64,000 bases of DNA. Origin: Rhodocyclaceae bacterium. Its GTDB lineage: Bacteria; Pseudomonadota; Gammaproteobacteria; Burkholderiales; Rhodocyclaceae. The stretch spans positions 248,001 through 312,000 of the forward strand of contig JADJAS010000007.1 of NCBI GenBank assembly GCA_016704145.1. The letters run 5' to 3'. Position 1 is the first letter of the stretch. Every line of letters begins with the position of its first letter. The position numbers and the translations under genes are program-made. The notes under the pieces are model-generated. The model saw only the letters and a list, made by a program, of their open reading frames with translations. It was not told the DNA's origin and did no database searches. Below are positions 42,900 through 51,398 of this stretch, piece after piece.

Positions 42900-43876
42900 G
42901 CGATCTCGCCGCTGCGCAGCCCGAACGCCTGGTTTCGGTTCGCGACGTTTTCGGGATCGATGCCGACCTCACGGCTCCCGCCTTTGCCGAGCGCGACGAC
43001 CACGTGCCGGAAATCGACACCGCCTACCGCTTCAATCCCGAGGTGACGCTGGCGATCCTCGCGGGCTTCACGCGCAACCGGCGGGTCATGGTGCAGGGCA
43101 TGCACGGTACGGGCAAGTCGACCCACATCGAACAGGTGGCCGCGCGGCTCAACTGGCCCTGTATCCGTGTGAACCTCGACGGCCACATCGGCCGGCTGGA
43201 ACTGGTGGGCAAGGACGCCATCGTCCTCAAGGGCGGCCTGCAGGTGACCGAATTCCAGGAAGGCATCGTGCCGTGGGCCTTGCAGCGGCCGGTGGCGCTG
43301 GTGTTCGACGAATACGACGCCGGCCGGCCCGACGTGATGTTCGTCATCCAGCGCATCCTCGAACGCGATGGCCGGTTCACCCTGCTCGACCAGAACCGCG
43401 TCATCGCCCCGCATCCCTACTTCCGGCTGTTCGCCACCGCGAACACCGTCGGGCTGGGCAATCTGTCCGGGCTCTACCACGGCACGCAGACGCTCAACCA
43501 CGCCCAGATCGACCGCTGGAACATCGTCACGACGCTCAATTACCTGGCGCCGGCGGAGGAAGCCGCCATCGTGCTGGCGCGCGTGCCGGGCAAGGACAAC
43601 GAGCACGGCCGGAGACTGATCGATTCCATGGTCGCGCTGGCCAATCTCACGCGCAAGGGCTTCGCGGTGGGCGACCTCTCCAATCTGATGTCGCCGCGCA
43701 CGGTGATCACCTGGGCCGAGAACTGCGAAATCTTCCGCGATCCAGCGCTCGCCTTCCGGCTATCCTTCTTGAACAAGTGCGACGACGCCGAGCGGCCGAT
43801 CGTCGCCGAGTATTACCAGCGCTGCTTCGGCGTCGAACTGGAGGCCTCCTGGCTGCGGCCGGCGACACCGGAATGA
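42896..43876 (+). CDS. cobS: CobS-like AAA+ ATPase (cobaltochelatase subunit)
   Basis: A 326-residue AAA+ protein of the MoxR/CobS type: Walker A GMHGTGKSTHIEQVA, Walker B ALVFDEYDAGRPDVMF, sensor FATANTVGLGNLSGLY. CobS and CobT together energise cobalt insertion by CobN in aerobic cobalamin synthesis. No cobN or other cobalamin gene is in this window. Instead it is coupled to iclR upstream (ATGA) and followed seven bases later by the cobT region. It may be an orphan metal-insertion chaperone for a nearby enzyme; this is inference. Confidence 0.92.
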   Translation: MSDLAAAQPERLVSVRDVFGIDADLTAPAFAERDDHVPEIDTAYRFNPEVTLAILAGFTRNRRVMVQGMHGTGKSTHIEQVAARLNWPCIRVNLDGHIGRLELVGKDAIVLKGGLQVTEFQEGIVPWALQRPVALVFDEYDAGRPDVMFVIQRILERDGRFTLLDQNRVIAPHPYFRLFATANTVGLGNLSGLYHGTQTLNHAQIDRWNIVTTLNYLAPAEEAAIVLARVPGKDNEHGRRLIDSMVALANLTRKGFAVGDLSNLMSPRTVITWAENCEIFRDPALAFRLSFLNKCDDAERPIVAEYYQRCFGVELEASWLRPATPE

Positions 43877-43883
43877 CCAGGCC

Positions 43884-45646
43884 ATGACGACTGCGGAGCC
43901 GCAGCCGCAACGTCTTGGCGAACTCTGCGCCGCGGCGCTGCGCGCGCTCACCGGCGATGCCAAACTGACTTGGCACGGCCGCATGTTCCATCGCGGCGAC
44001 CGGCCGCTACCGGCCCACGCGCCGCACCTGCGCCTCGACGCCGAAACCGCGCCCCTGCCCGATCAGCGCGCCGCCGCCGACGGCATGGCACTGCTGCTGC
44101 GCCACTCCGACGCCGAGCTGCGCCGGCGTCTGCGTCCCGAGGACGCCATCGAGCGCCTGGTCTATGAACTGCTCGAACAGCTGCGCGTGGAAACCCTGGC
44201 GCCGGGCGAGATGCCGGGCATGGCGCTGAACCTGCGCCGCCGTTTCGAGGCCTGGTCGCTGGCCTTTCATCATTCGGGGCTGACCGCGAGCAGTCTCGGC
44301 ATCCTGCTCTACACCGTCATCCAGGTCGCCTGGTCGCGCCTCAATGCCCTGCCGGTGACGCATGAAACCGAGGACCTGATCGAGTAACGCGCGCCGGTCT
44401 TGCCGCGGCCATCGGTCCGCCGCTCGCCGGCATGCGCCGCTGGCGGCACGACCAGGCCCGCTTCGCGCCGCATGCACTCGACCTTGCGCGCCTGGTGCGC
44501 GAGCGCGTGCGGGCCGAGGACGAGGAAGCCGAAGGCGAGCGGGACGACGCGACCCGTGCGGCGCGCCGCGACTTCGGGCTGCTGATCGACTTCGAGGACG
44601 AAACCGAGGCGCCGCTGCCGGTCGCGCCCAGCGGCGAGAGCCGCGAGTTTGCCGCCTCGGGGCGGCGCTACGCCGTATTCACGACGCGTTATGACGCCGT
44701 TTTCGGTGCCACCGGCCTGGTGCGCCGCGCCCAGTTGCGCGAGTTCCGCGAACGGCTCGACGCCCGCACCGCCGAGGCGCGCCTCAGCCCGCGGCGCATC
44801 GCGCGCCTGCTGGCGCCGCTGCTGACCTGGCCGCGCCGCGACGACTGGACCTTCGGCGAGGAGGAGGGCCGCATCGACGCCCGCCGCCTGTCGCAACTGG
44901 TCGCCTCGCCCGCGCAGCACCGGCTGTTCCGGCGCGAGCGCCATCACCCGGTCGCCGCCAGCGCGCTGACGCTGCTGATCGACTGCTCGGGCTCGATGAA
45001 GGGCTATGCCGAACCGGTGGCGCTGTTCGCCGACACGCTGATGCGCGCGCTCGACCTGCTCGGCGTCGACACTGAAGTGCTCGGCTTCACCACGGGCGGC
45101 TGGAACGGCGGCCGTGCCCGGCAGGACTGGCTGCGCGCGGGCAAGCCCGAACATCCCGGCCGCCTGAACGAACTCAACCATCTGGTCTTCAAGAACGCCG
45201 ACGAAACCTGGCGGCAGGCGCGCCCCGGCATCGCCGCGCTGCTCAAGCTGAACCTCTATCGCGAGGGTGTCGACGGCGAGGCGGTGGACTGGGCGTGCGA
45301 CCGGCTGCTGGCGCGCGAGGCGGAGCGCCGCATCCTGCTGGTGATCTCGGACGGTTGCCCGATGGACACCGCCACGGGCCAGGCCAATGACGACTACTAC
45401 CTCGACAATCATCTCAAGCAGGTGGTGGCGCGCCGCAGCCGCGCCGGCGGCGTCGAGATCCTTGGCCTCGGTGTCGGGCTGGTCCTGCGGCCCTATTACC
45501 GGCGTGCCGCCGCGGCTGACTTTGCCGAGGGCATCGACCACGCGCTGTTCGCCGAGCTCGCCCGCGTGATCGGGTCAGGCTCCGGCCCGGGGCGACTCAG
45601 CCTTTCAGGAACGTGTCGGCCATGGCGCTTGCCGCCCGACGCATGA
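43884..45646 (+). pseudogene. cobT: CobT-like VWA protein, split by a single-base frameshift
   Basis: Two frames together make one CobT. The first (43884-44387) holds the N-terminal domain (MTTAEPQPQRLGELC to ETEDLIE) and ends at TAA 44385-44387. The second is open from 44366 and continues TRAGLAAAIGPPLAGMRR, exactly where CobT homology should resume. It contains a short acidic linker and a VWA domain with the MIDAS motif LLIDCSGSMKG and ISDGCPMD. A -1 shift at GAG/TAA would read E-V-T-R. The first in-frame ATG of part two is at 44432, without a ribosome site. The 3' end overlaps the convergent iclR gene by 50 bases. It could be a sequencing error, a mutation or recoding. Confidence 0.85.
45500..45524 (-). 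repeat. Dispersed 25-base repeat, reversed copy in cobT
   Basis: Good match to the consensus, but on the strand opposite to cobT transcription; the only genic copy with this orientation. It encodes RRAAAADF near the CobT C-terminus. Confidence 0.65.
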
Positions 45647-46361
45647 CGGGAACATGGGAGCACAGTTCCTCCAACGACATCCGCACCACCGGCGCCTGTG
45701 CGGCAATGGCGGCACAGGCGCGATTCCGGTCCAGCATCACCGGCACGGCGACAGCGACAATGCCAATGAAATTCTCCTGATTGTTGATGGCCAGCTTCTG
45801 ACGCCGGCATTCCTCGATCTCCCGTTTCAGCGCGGCGCGATCGGATATGGTGTTCGGGGAAACCGCCCGCAACGGCAGCCTTGCCAGCAGCCTGTCACGT
45901 CGCTGCTTCGGCAGCATGCCGAGCAGCAGCTTGCCGCTAGCGGTGCAGTGCAGGGGCACCTTGGAGCCCGACTGGAGATGCACGCGCAGGGGCCACTGCG
46001 TCTCGACCCGATCGAGGTACACGATGTCCGTGCCGTTGAGCATCGTCAGATTGCATGTCTCGCCGATTTCCTCCACCAGTTCCCGCAGGATGGCATGACG
46101 CTCGGCTGCCAGCGCGGAGTGCATCATGACGTTCTGCGCGAAGCGGCTCGTCCGCGTCGAGCATTCGTAGCGGCGGCCGCCCGGCGTCCGCGTCACGAGC
46201 CAGCTGTCCTGCAACTGTTGCAACAGCCGGTGCACCGTCTGCTTCGGCAGATCCATTCTGGCGACGATGTCCGCCAGTGACGGCGGCGCTTCGGATTCGG
46301 CGATCAGCTCCAGGATTCGAAACGCTCGCAAGGCGGCGGAGTTGGCCTGATTGCTCTCCAT
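45597..46361 (-). CDS. IclR-family transcriptional regulator (divergent from sauS)
   Basis: Second IclR regulator of the island, about 254 residues. The winged helix is SLADIVARMDLPKQTVHRLLQQL and the effector domain has NLTMLNGTDIVYLDRVETQWP and HCTASGKLLLGM. It is clearly related to the regulator at 42078 but only moderately similar. It is divergent from the aldehyde dehydrogenase-ligase-transporter operon, which it probably controls. The start is uncertain: ATG codons at 46361 and 46367 and upstream TTG codons are in frame; I prefer 46361 (GGAA nine bases upstream). Confidence 0.88.
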   Translation of the reverse strand: MESNQANSAALRAFRILELIAESEAPPSLADIVARMDLPKQTVHRLLQQLQDSWLVTRTPGGRRYECSTRTSRFAQNVMMHSALAAERHAILRELVEEIGETCNLTMLNGTDIVYLDRVETQWPLRVHLQSGSKVPLHCTASGKLLLGMLPKQRRDRLLARLPLRAVSPNTISDRAALKREIEECRRQKLAINNQENFIGIVAVAVPVMLDRNRACAAIAAQAPVVRMSLEELCSHVPVMRRAASAMADTFLKG

Positions 46362-46773
46362 GTGCATTCCAATCATCAGAAAATGGGACAACAAATAAAC
46401 CTGGATGTAACGAACGCATATTTAAGCAAAGAAATCGGGACAACGTGACGGGGCAAACGCTATTTAATGTGGCTGCGCATCGGCGACGAAGCGGGCGTGG
46501 CGGATGCCGCAAGACCGGCGGAAACCTTGCCGGCACGCGGGCCCATCGCTTCATGGCCGCATTCGAGGCGACACCACAACAATGACCAGAATCTGATCAG
46601 GAGGAGACGATGGAGCGATTTTTCAAGGTGCGTTGCCGTTCATGATCACGGCGGGATTGCGGGCACTGGGTGTCGTCTGTTCGCTGTTTATCGATCCGAC
46701 GCGACACTGCGAGTTGCCGGTGGCAACAACCGCCTGACGGCCGAACAACCCATTCATTCCTGGAAGAAGAACC
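46362..46773. other. Regulatory gap between iclR and sauS, with tiny open frames
   Basis: About 410 bases. GGGACAAC occurs twice as a direct repeat (46385-46392 and 46437-46444), each after AAAT, and may be an operator. At 46610 an ATG with an ideal GGAGGAG site starts an 11-codon frame (MERFFKVRCRS). A second short frame (MITAGLRALGVVCSLF...) begins at 46642. These may be a leader peptide or the debris of a lost gene. No larger gene is supported. Confidence 0.45.
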
Positions 46774-48204
46774 ATGCCTCAAAAAAGAACGCAATCGACG
46801 AACGACACGGAACTCGTGTCGACGATCCAGGCGATCGTGGCCAGAGGCCGGGCGGCCCAGCGCGTCTACGAGCAGCAGCCTCAGCACGTCGTCGACGATG
46901 CCGTGCTGGCGGCCGGCTGGGCGATCATGGAACCGGGCCGCAACCGGCTGCTGGCCGAAATGGCGGTGCGCGATACCGGACTCGGCAACGTCGAGGACAA
47001 GGTAATCAAGAACCATCGCAAGACCCTCGGGCTGCTGCGCGATCTGCGCGGAGTCAAGACGGTCGGGATCATCGCCGAATATCCGGAGCGAGGCATCATT
47101 GAAATAGCGCGGCCGGTCGGCGTCGTTGCCGCCATCACGCCGTCGACGAATCCCGCTGCCACGCCGGCCAACAAGATCATCAACGCCCTGAAGTGCTGCA
47201 ACGCGGTGATCGTCGCGCCCTCGCCCAAGGGCCTGAGCACCTGCGAGACCCTTGTCGGCTATGTGCGCGACGGGCTGGTGAGGCTCGGCCTGCCACCGGA
47301 CCTGGTCCAGCATCTGCCGGCGCCGGTCACGAAGGAATCGACCGCCGAACTGATGCGTCAGGCCGACCTGGTGGTCGCCACCGGCTCGCAGAGCAACATC
47401 CGGGCGGCCTACACCTGCGGCACGCCCGCCTTCGGCGTCGGCGCCGGCAACGTCGCCTCGATCATCGACGACAGCGCCAATCTCGACGAAGCCGCGGAAA
47501 ACATCGCCGCTTCCAAAGCCTTCGACAACGCCACCAGTTGCTCTTCCGAGAACAGCGTCGTCATTCTCGACTGTATCCGTCAACAGGCGATCGCTGCCCT
47601 TGAACGCGCCGGCGGCATCATGCTCACCGCCGATGAGAAGGCGCGCCTGCAAGCGACGATGTGGCCGGAAGGCAAGCTGTCGGCGGCGGTCACCGCGCAA
47701 GGCGCCGCCCGCATCGCCGCACTCGCCGGGCTGGAGGGCCCGCGCTTCCAGGCGGCGCGCTTCCTGATGGTCGAGGAGACCGCCACAGGGTCCGACTTTC
47801 CATTCTCCGGCGAGAAGCTGTCGCCGGTGCTGACGGTCTATGGCGCCGCCGACTTCGATGCCGCTTGCCGCCGCGTTGCCGACATCTACGCCTATCAGGG
47901 CGCGGGCCATTCGGTGAGCGTCCATACCACGAACGACGCACACGTGCTCCGGCTCGGCATGGAACTGCCGGTCTGCCGCGTCATCGTGAACCAGGCGCAC
48001 TGCTTCGCGACCGGCGGCAGCTTCGACAACGGACTTCCCTTCTCGCTTTCGATGGGCTGCGGCACCTGGGGCCGCAACAACTTCTCCGACAACTTGAATT
48101 ACCGCCACTACCTGAACATCACCAGGATCGCCCGAAAGATTCCGTCCCGCATGCCGAGCGTGGAGGCAATCTTCGGCGACTTCCTGCAACGGTACGGCGC
48201 CTGA
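46774..48204 (+). CDS. sauS: CoA-acylating aldehyde dehydrogenase, probable sulfoacetaldehyde dehydrogenase (SauS-like)
   Basis: NAD(P)-dependent acylating aldehyde dehydrogenase of 476 residues. In the sulfoacetate pathway it would reduce sulfoacetyl-CoA to sulfoacetaldehyde, the substrate of Xsc. The catalytic Cys lies in DNATSCSSENSVV. Cofactor-side segments include GVVAAITPSTNPAATP and AFGVGAGNVASIID. Other CoA-acylating dehydrogenases (acetaldehyde, succinate semialdehyde) share the fold; the call rests on the neighbouring ligase, xsc and pta. It is the first gene of a five-gene operon with short gaps. Confidence 0.82.
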   Translation: MPQKRTQSTNDTELVSTIQAIVARGRAAQRVYEQQPQHVVDDAVLAAGWAIMEPGRNRLLAEMAVRDTGLGNVEDKVIKNHRKTLGLLRDLRGVKTVGIIAEYPERGIIEIARPVGVVAAITPSTNPAATPANKIINALKCCNAVIVAPSPKGLSTCETLVGYVRDGLVRLGLPPDLVQHLPAPVTKESTAELMRQADLVVATGSQSNIRAAYTCGTPAFGVGAGNVASIIDDSANLDEAAENIAASKAFDNATSCSSENSVVILDCIRQQAIAALERAGGIMLTADEKARLQATMWPEGKLSAAVTAQGAARIAALAGLEGPRFQAARFLMVEETATGSDFPFSGEKLSPVLTVYGAADFDAACRRVADIYAYQGAGHSVSVHTTNDAHVLRLGMELPVCRVIVNQAHCFATGGSFDNGLPFSLSMGCGTWGRNNFSDNLNYRHYLNITRIARKIPSRMPSVEAIFGDFLQRYGA

Positions 48205-48223
48205 GCGCGGAGGCAGCCAGGAC

Positions 48224-49741
48224 ATGCGACGCACCATTCGCGACCACGTCGATCGCCAGGCCGCCGAGCGGCCCGACGCCACCTATCTGATCGCGCCCGA
48301 GACCGGGCGCACGATGACTTTCCGCGAACTGCAACGCGCCAGTCGCCGCCTATCCGCCAGTCTGCGTACCCACGGTCTCCGGCCGAGCGACAAGGTTGCC
48401 CTGCTGATGCCCAACGGTTTCCAGACCTGCCGCCTTTTCGTGGGCATCATGTACGGCGGCTATTGCGTCACGCCGGTCAACCTGCTCGCGCAGCCGAGCC
48501 AGCTCGCCTACGTGCTGGACCACTGCGACGCCAGGCTGGCATTCGTTTCTCCCGATCAGCAGGCCCGCTTCGCGGAGGCGATGGCCATGATCGACCGTCC
48601 CGTCGACATGGTAGTCTGCCATCCGGACATCGCCGAGTTCATCGACGGCCCGGCGGACGACGAAGCCCTGCCGCCGGTTGCCCCGGAGGACGACGCGCTG
48701 CTGATGTACACCTCCGGTACGACCGGCAAGCCCAAGGGCGTGCTGCTGGCCAATCGCGCGGTGATCGCCGGCGGCGAATACGTTACCGCCGTTCACTCGC
48801 TCACCGACGCCGACCGGGTCATGGCGGCGCTGCCGCTCTATCACATCAACGCGCAGATCGTCACGGCGACCGCGCCGCTGGTGCACGGCGGCAGCCTGGT
48901 CATGCCGCAGCGCTTCAGCGCCTCGACGTTCTGGGAAACCGTGGCGGCCCACCGCTGCACCTGGATCAACGTCGTACCCACCATCATCGCCTATCTGCTC
49001 AACGGCCCCACGCCGCAGGAAAAGGGGCTCGACATTTCGGCGCTGCGCTTCTGCCGTTCCGCTTCCGCGCCGCTGGCGCCGGCGCATCACCGCGCTTTCG
49101 AGGAGAAGTTCGGCGTCGGCATCATCGAGACGATGGGGCTGACGGAAACGGCGGCGCCCTGCTTCAGCAATCCGCTCGATCCGACGCGGCGCAAGATCGG
49201 CAGTCCTGGCCAGGCTTTCGGCAATTCGGCGCGCATCGTCGATGCCGATGGCCAAGTATTGCCGGCCGGACAGACCGGCGAGATCATGATCCGCGGCGAC
49301 AATGTCATGACCTGTTACTACAAGAATCCGGAAGAGACCGCGCGCACGCTCACAGCCGACGGCTGGCTGCACACGGGTGATCTCGGCCACCTGGACAAGG
49401 ACGGCTTCGTGTTCGTGACCGGCCGCCTCAAGGAACTCATCATCAAGGGCGGCGAGAACATCGCGCCGCGCGAGATCGACGAAGCCCTGCTCAAGCATCC
49501 GGCGCTGCTGGAGGCGGCCGCCGTGGGCATCCCGGACGACAATTACGGGCAGGAGATTCTCGCCTGCGTGGTGCTGAAGCCCGACAGGCACTGCACCGAG
49601 GTGGAGCTGCGCGAATACTGCACCGATGCCCTCGGTCCCTACAAGACGCCCAAGCGGTTCTACTTCGTCGACGAACTGCCCAAGGGACCGTCGGGCAAGG
49701 TGCAGCGGCTCAAGCTGCTGGATCTCGTCGCGCCGGGATAA
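48224..49741 (+). CDS. sauT: Acyl-CoA ligase, probable sulfoacetate-CoA ligase (SauT-like)
   Basis: AMP-forming ligase of 505 residues. Motifs are LLMYTSGTTGKPKGVLL (P-loop), IIETMGLTETAAPC, WLHTGDLGHLDKDGFVFVTGR and the C-terminal catalytic Lys in GPSGKVQRLKL. It would activate sulfoacetate with ATP and CoA, the first cytoplasmic step before the dehydrogenase. Substrate specificity cannot be read from the sequence; the assignment is by context with the genes on both sides. It follows the dehydrogenase gene by 19 bases. Confidence 0.82.
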   Translation: MRRTIRDHVDRQAAERPDATYLIAPETGRTMTFRELQRASRRLSASLRTHGLRPSDKVALLMPNGFQTCRLFVGIMYGGYCVTPVNLLAQPSQLAYVLDHCDARLAFVSPDQQARFAEAMAMIDRPVDMVVCHPDIAEFIDGPADDEALPPVAPEDDALLMYTSGTTGKPKGVLLANRAVIAGGEYVTAVHSLTDADRVMAALPLYHINAQIVTATAPLVHGGSLVMPQRFSASTFWETVAAHRCTWINVVPTIIAYLLNGPTPQEKGLDISALRFCRSASAPLAPAHHRAFEEKFGVGIIETMGLTETAAPCFSNPLDPTRRKIGSPGQAFGNSARIVDADGQVLPAGQTGEIMIRGDNVMTCYYKNPEETARTLTADGWLHTGDLGHLDKDGFVFVTGRLKELIIKGGENIAPREIDEALLKHPALLEAAAVGIPDDNYGQEILACVVLKPDRHCTEVELREYCTDALGPYKTPKRFYFVDELPKGPSGKVQRLKLLDLVAPG

Positions 49742-49799
49742 CCCCGGCGCGACAGCAAGGCAACACAGGCAGCAATAACCACAACCAGGAGGAAGACGC

Positions 49800-50774
49800 A
49801 TGAACACCATCTCGAAAATCTTCGCGCGAAGCATCATCGGCACACTGGCCGCAGGAAGCCTGTTCGCTTCCGGGACCGTCGTCGCCCAGGAGAAATATCC
49901 GTCACGCCCGATCGAAATCATCGTCACCTTCGGGCCCGGCGGCGGCGCCGACGCCATGGGCCGAAAGATGTCGCAATTGTTGGAGCCGGTGCTGAAGGTG
50001 CCGCTGCCGGTTTCCAACATCGCCGGCGCGTCGGGCAATGCCGGCATGACCAAGCTGCTGACCAATCCGGCCGATGGCTACACGGTCGCCACCCTGATTG
50101 CCCTCAGCGTATCGTCCTGGGCGGCGGGGCTGGGCACCGCCAAGCCGGACGACTTTACGGTCGTCGCCATCACGCAGAACTCGCCGTCGATGCTGTTCGT
50201 GGCTCAGGATAGCCCCTTCAAGACCATCAAGGATCTGTTGGCGCACGCCAAGGCCAATCCCGGCGCCATCAAGGTTGCGACCTCCGGCTACGGCACCCAG
50301 GACGACATCACGTTGATGTACCTCGCCTCGCAGGGTTACAAGATGACCAACGTTCCCTTCGCCAAGCCGGCTGAACGCTATGCCTCGCCGCTGGGAAACC
50401 ATACCGACGCCATCTATGAGGAACCCGGCGACGTGGCGCAATTCCTGGCCGGTAAGCAGTTGCGCCCGCTGGTCGTGTTCGACGACGAGAAGCACGCCTC
50501 CTTCCCCGAAGTGCCCACCTCCAAGGAACTGGGATTCAACATCAGCGATCTGCCCAATTTCCGGACGATCACCGTGCCCGCCAAGACACCCAAGGATCGC
50601 GTCGACGCGCTGGCCGCGGCAATCAATAGCGTAATGGATACCGCCGAGTGGAAGAAGTTCTGCGCCGAGACCTACACCTGCGTGGCCCGGAAGTACACGC
50701 CGACCGAGGCGCAGGCGTACGTCAAGGCCTTCTATGCCAACACGCAGAACTATCTGAAGAGCATGAAGAAGTAG
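49800..50774 (+). CDS. TctC/Bug-family solute-binding protein of a TTT transporter
   Basis: Periplasmic substrate-binding protein of 324 residues with a signal peptide ending near VVAQ. The family signatures are YPSRPIEIIVTFGPGGGADAMGRKM and FKTIKDLLAHAKANPG. Bug/TctC proteins bind small carboxylates; here sulfoacetate is the likely ligand given the operon. It is the first of the three transporter genes. Confidence 0.9.
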   Translation: MNTISKIFARSIIGTLAAGSLFASGTVVAQEKYPSRPIEIIVTFGPGGGADAMGRKMSQLLEPVLKVPLPVSNIAGASGNAGMTKLLTNPADGYTVATLIALSVSSWAAGLGTAKPDDFTVVAITQNSPSMLFVAQDSPFKTIKDLLAHAKANPGAIKVATSGYGTQDDITLMYLASQGYKMTNVPFAKPAERYASPLGNHTDAIYEEPGDVAQFLAGKQLRPLVVFDDEKHASFPEVPTSKELGFNISDLPNFRTITVPAKTPKDRVDALAAAINSVMDTAEWKKFCAETYTCVARKYTPTEAQAYVKAFYANTQNYLKSMKK

Positions 50775-50813
50775 GGCACGATCCCGGACGCCGCGGCGAG
50801 GAGGAAATAGACG

Positions 50814-51386
50814 ATGGTCTTTCACCAAAGACACTGGATTCGGGCGGTAATCGCCGAGCTGATCGGCATCGGCACAATCGTCCTGGGACGCCTCATCGTG
50901 GATGATCCACAGATGGTCGAGAGCATGGCGCGCGGCTTGGCCACACCCATGACCTGGCCGCGCCTGATGCTCTCCGGCGCCGGTCTGTGCGCCATCGGCT
51001 GGGCGATCGAGGAAGGCTGGAAAGCCTTTCACTTCGTCCAGGCGCCCAGCGCCGCCGAGGAAGCCATGGAGTTTGGCGACGTCGGCTTCGAAGAGGAATC
51101 AGCGGCCCCCCCCCTGTTGCCGATCGCGCTGGGACTCGGTCTCGCCCTCGCCTACGCCTTCGTGATTCCCTGGCTCGGTTTCACCCTCGCCACCGTGATT
51201 TTCCTGCTGCTCTGGTTCCTGATCGGCGGCATCCGACGGCCTGTTAAGCTGCTCAGCGTCACGTTGATCGGCACCGGCGTGCTGCTTTTCGTGTTCGTCA
51301 AGGTGGCGCTGATGCCGCTCGACCGGGGCACCGGGGTCTTCGGCGAGTTCACCATCGCGCTCTTCCGCCTGTTGGGCATCTACTAA
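50814..51386 (+). CDS. TctB-family small membrane subunit of a TTT transporter
   Basis: A 190-residue membrane protein with four predicted transmembrane helices (about 8-28, 50-68, 98-140 as a pair, 160-180). It is weakly conserved but has the position and size typical of TctB, between the binding protein and TctA. An acidic loop (EEAMEFGDVGFEEES) separates helices two and three. Confidence 0.87.
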   Translation: MVFHQRHWIRAVIAELIGIGTIVLGRLIVDDPQMVESMARGLATPMTWPRLMLSGAGLCAIGWAIEEGWKAFHFVQAPSAAEEAMEFGDVGFEEESAAPPLLPIALGLGLALAYAFVIPWLGFTLATVIFLLLWFLIGGIRRPVKLLSVTLIGTGVLLFVFVKVALMPLDRGTGVFGEFTIALFRLLGIY

Positions 51387-51398
51387 GGAGTCCAGGAC

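Noticed and set aside
44309..45541. A 410-codon minus-strand open frame opposite cobT
   Set aside because: Composition is typical of antisense in G+C-rich DNA; the plus strand encodes a recognisable CobT VWA domain.
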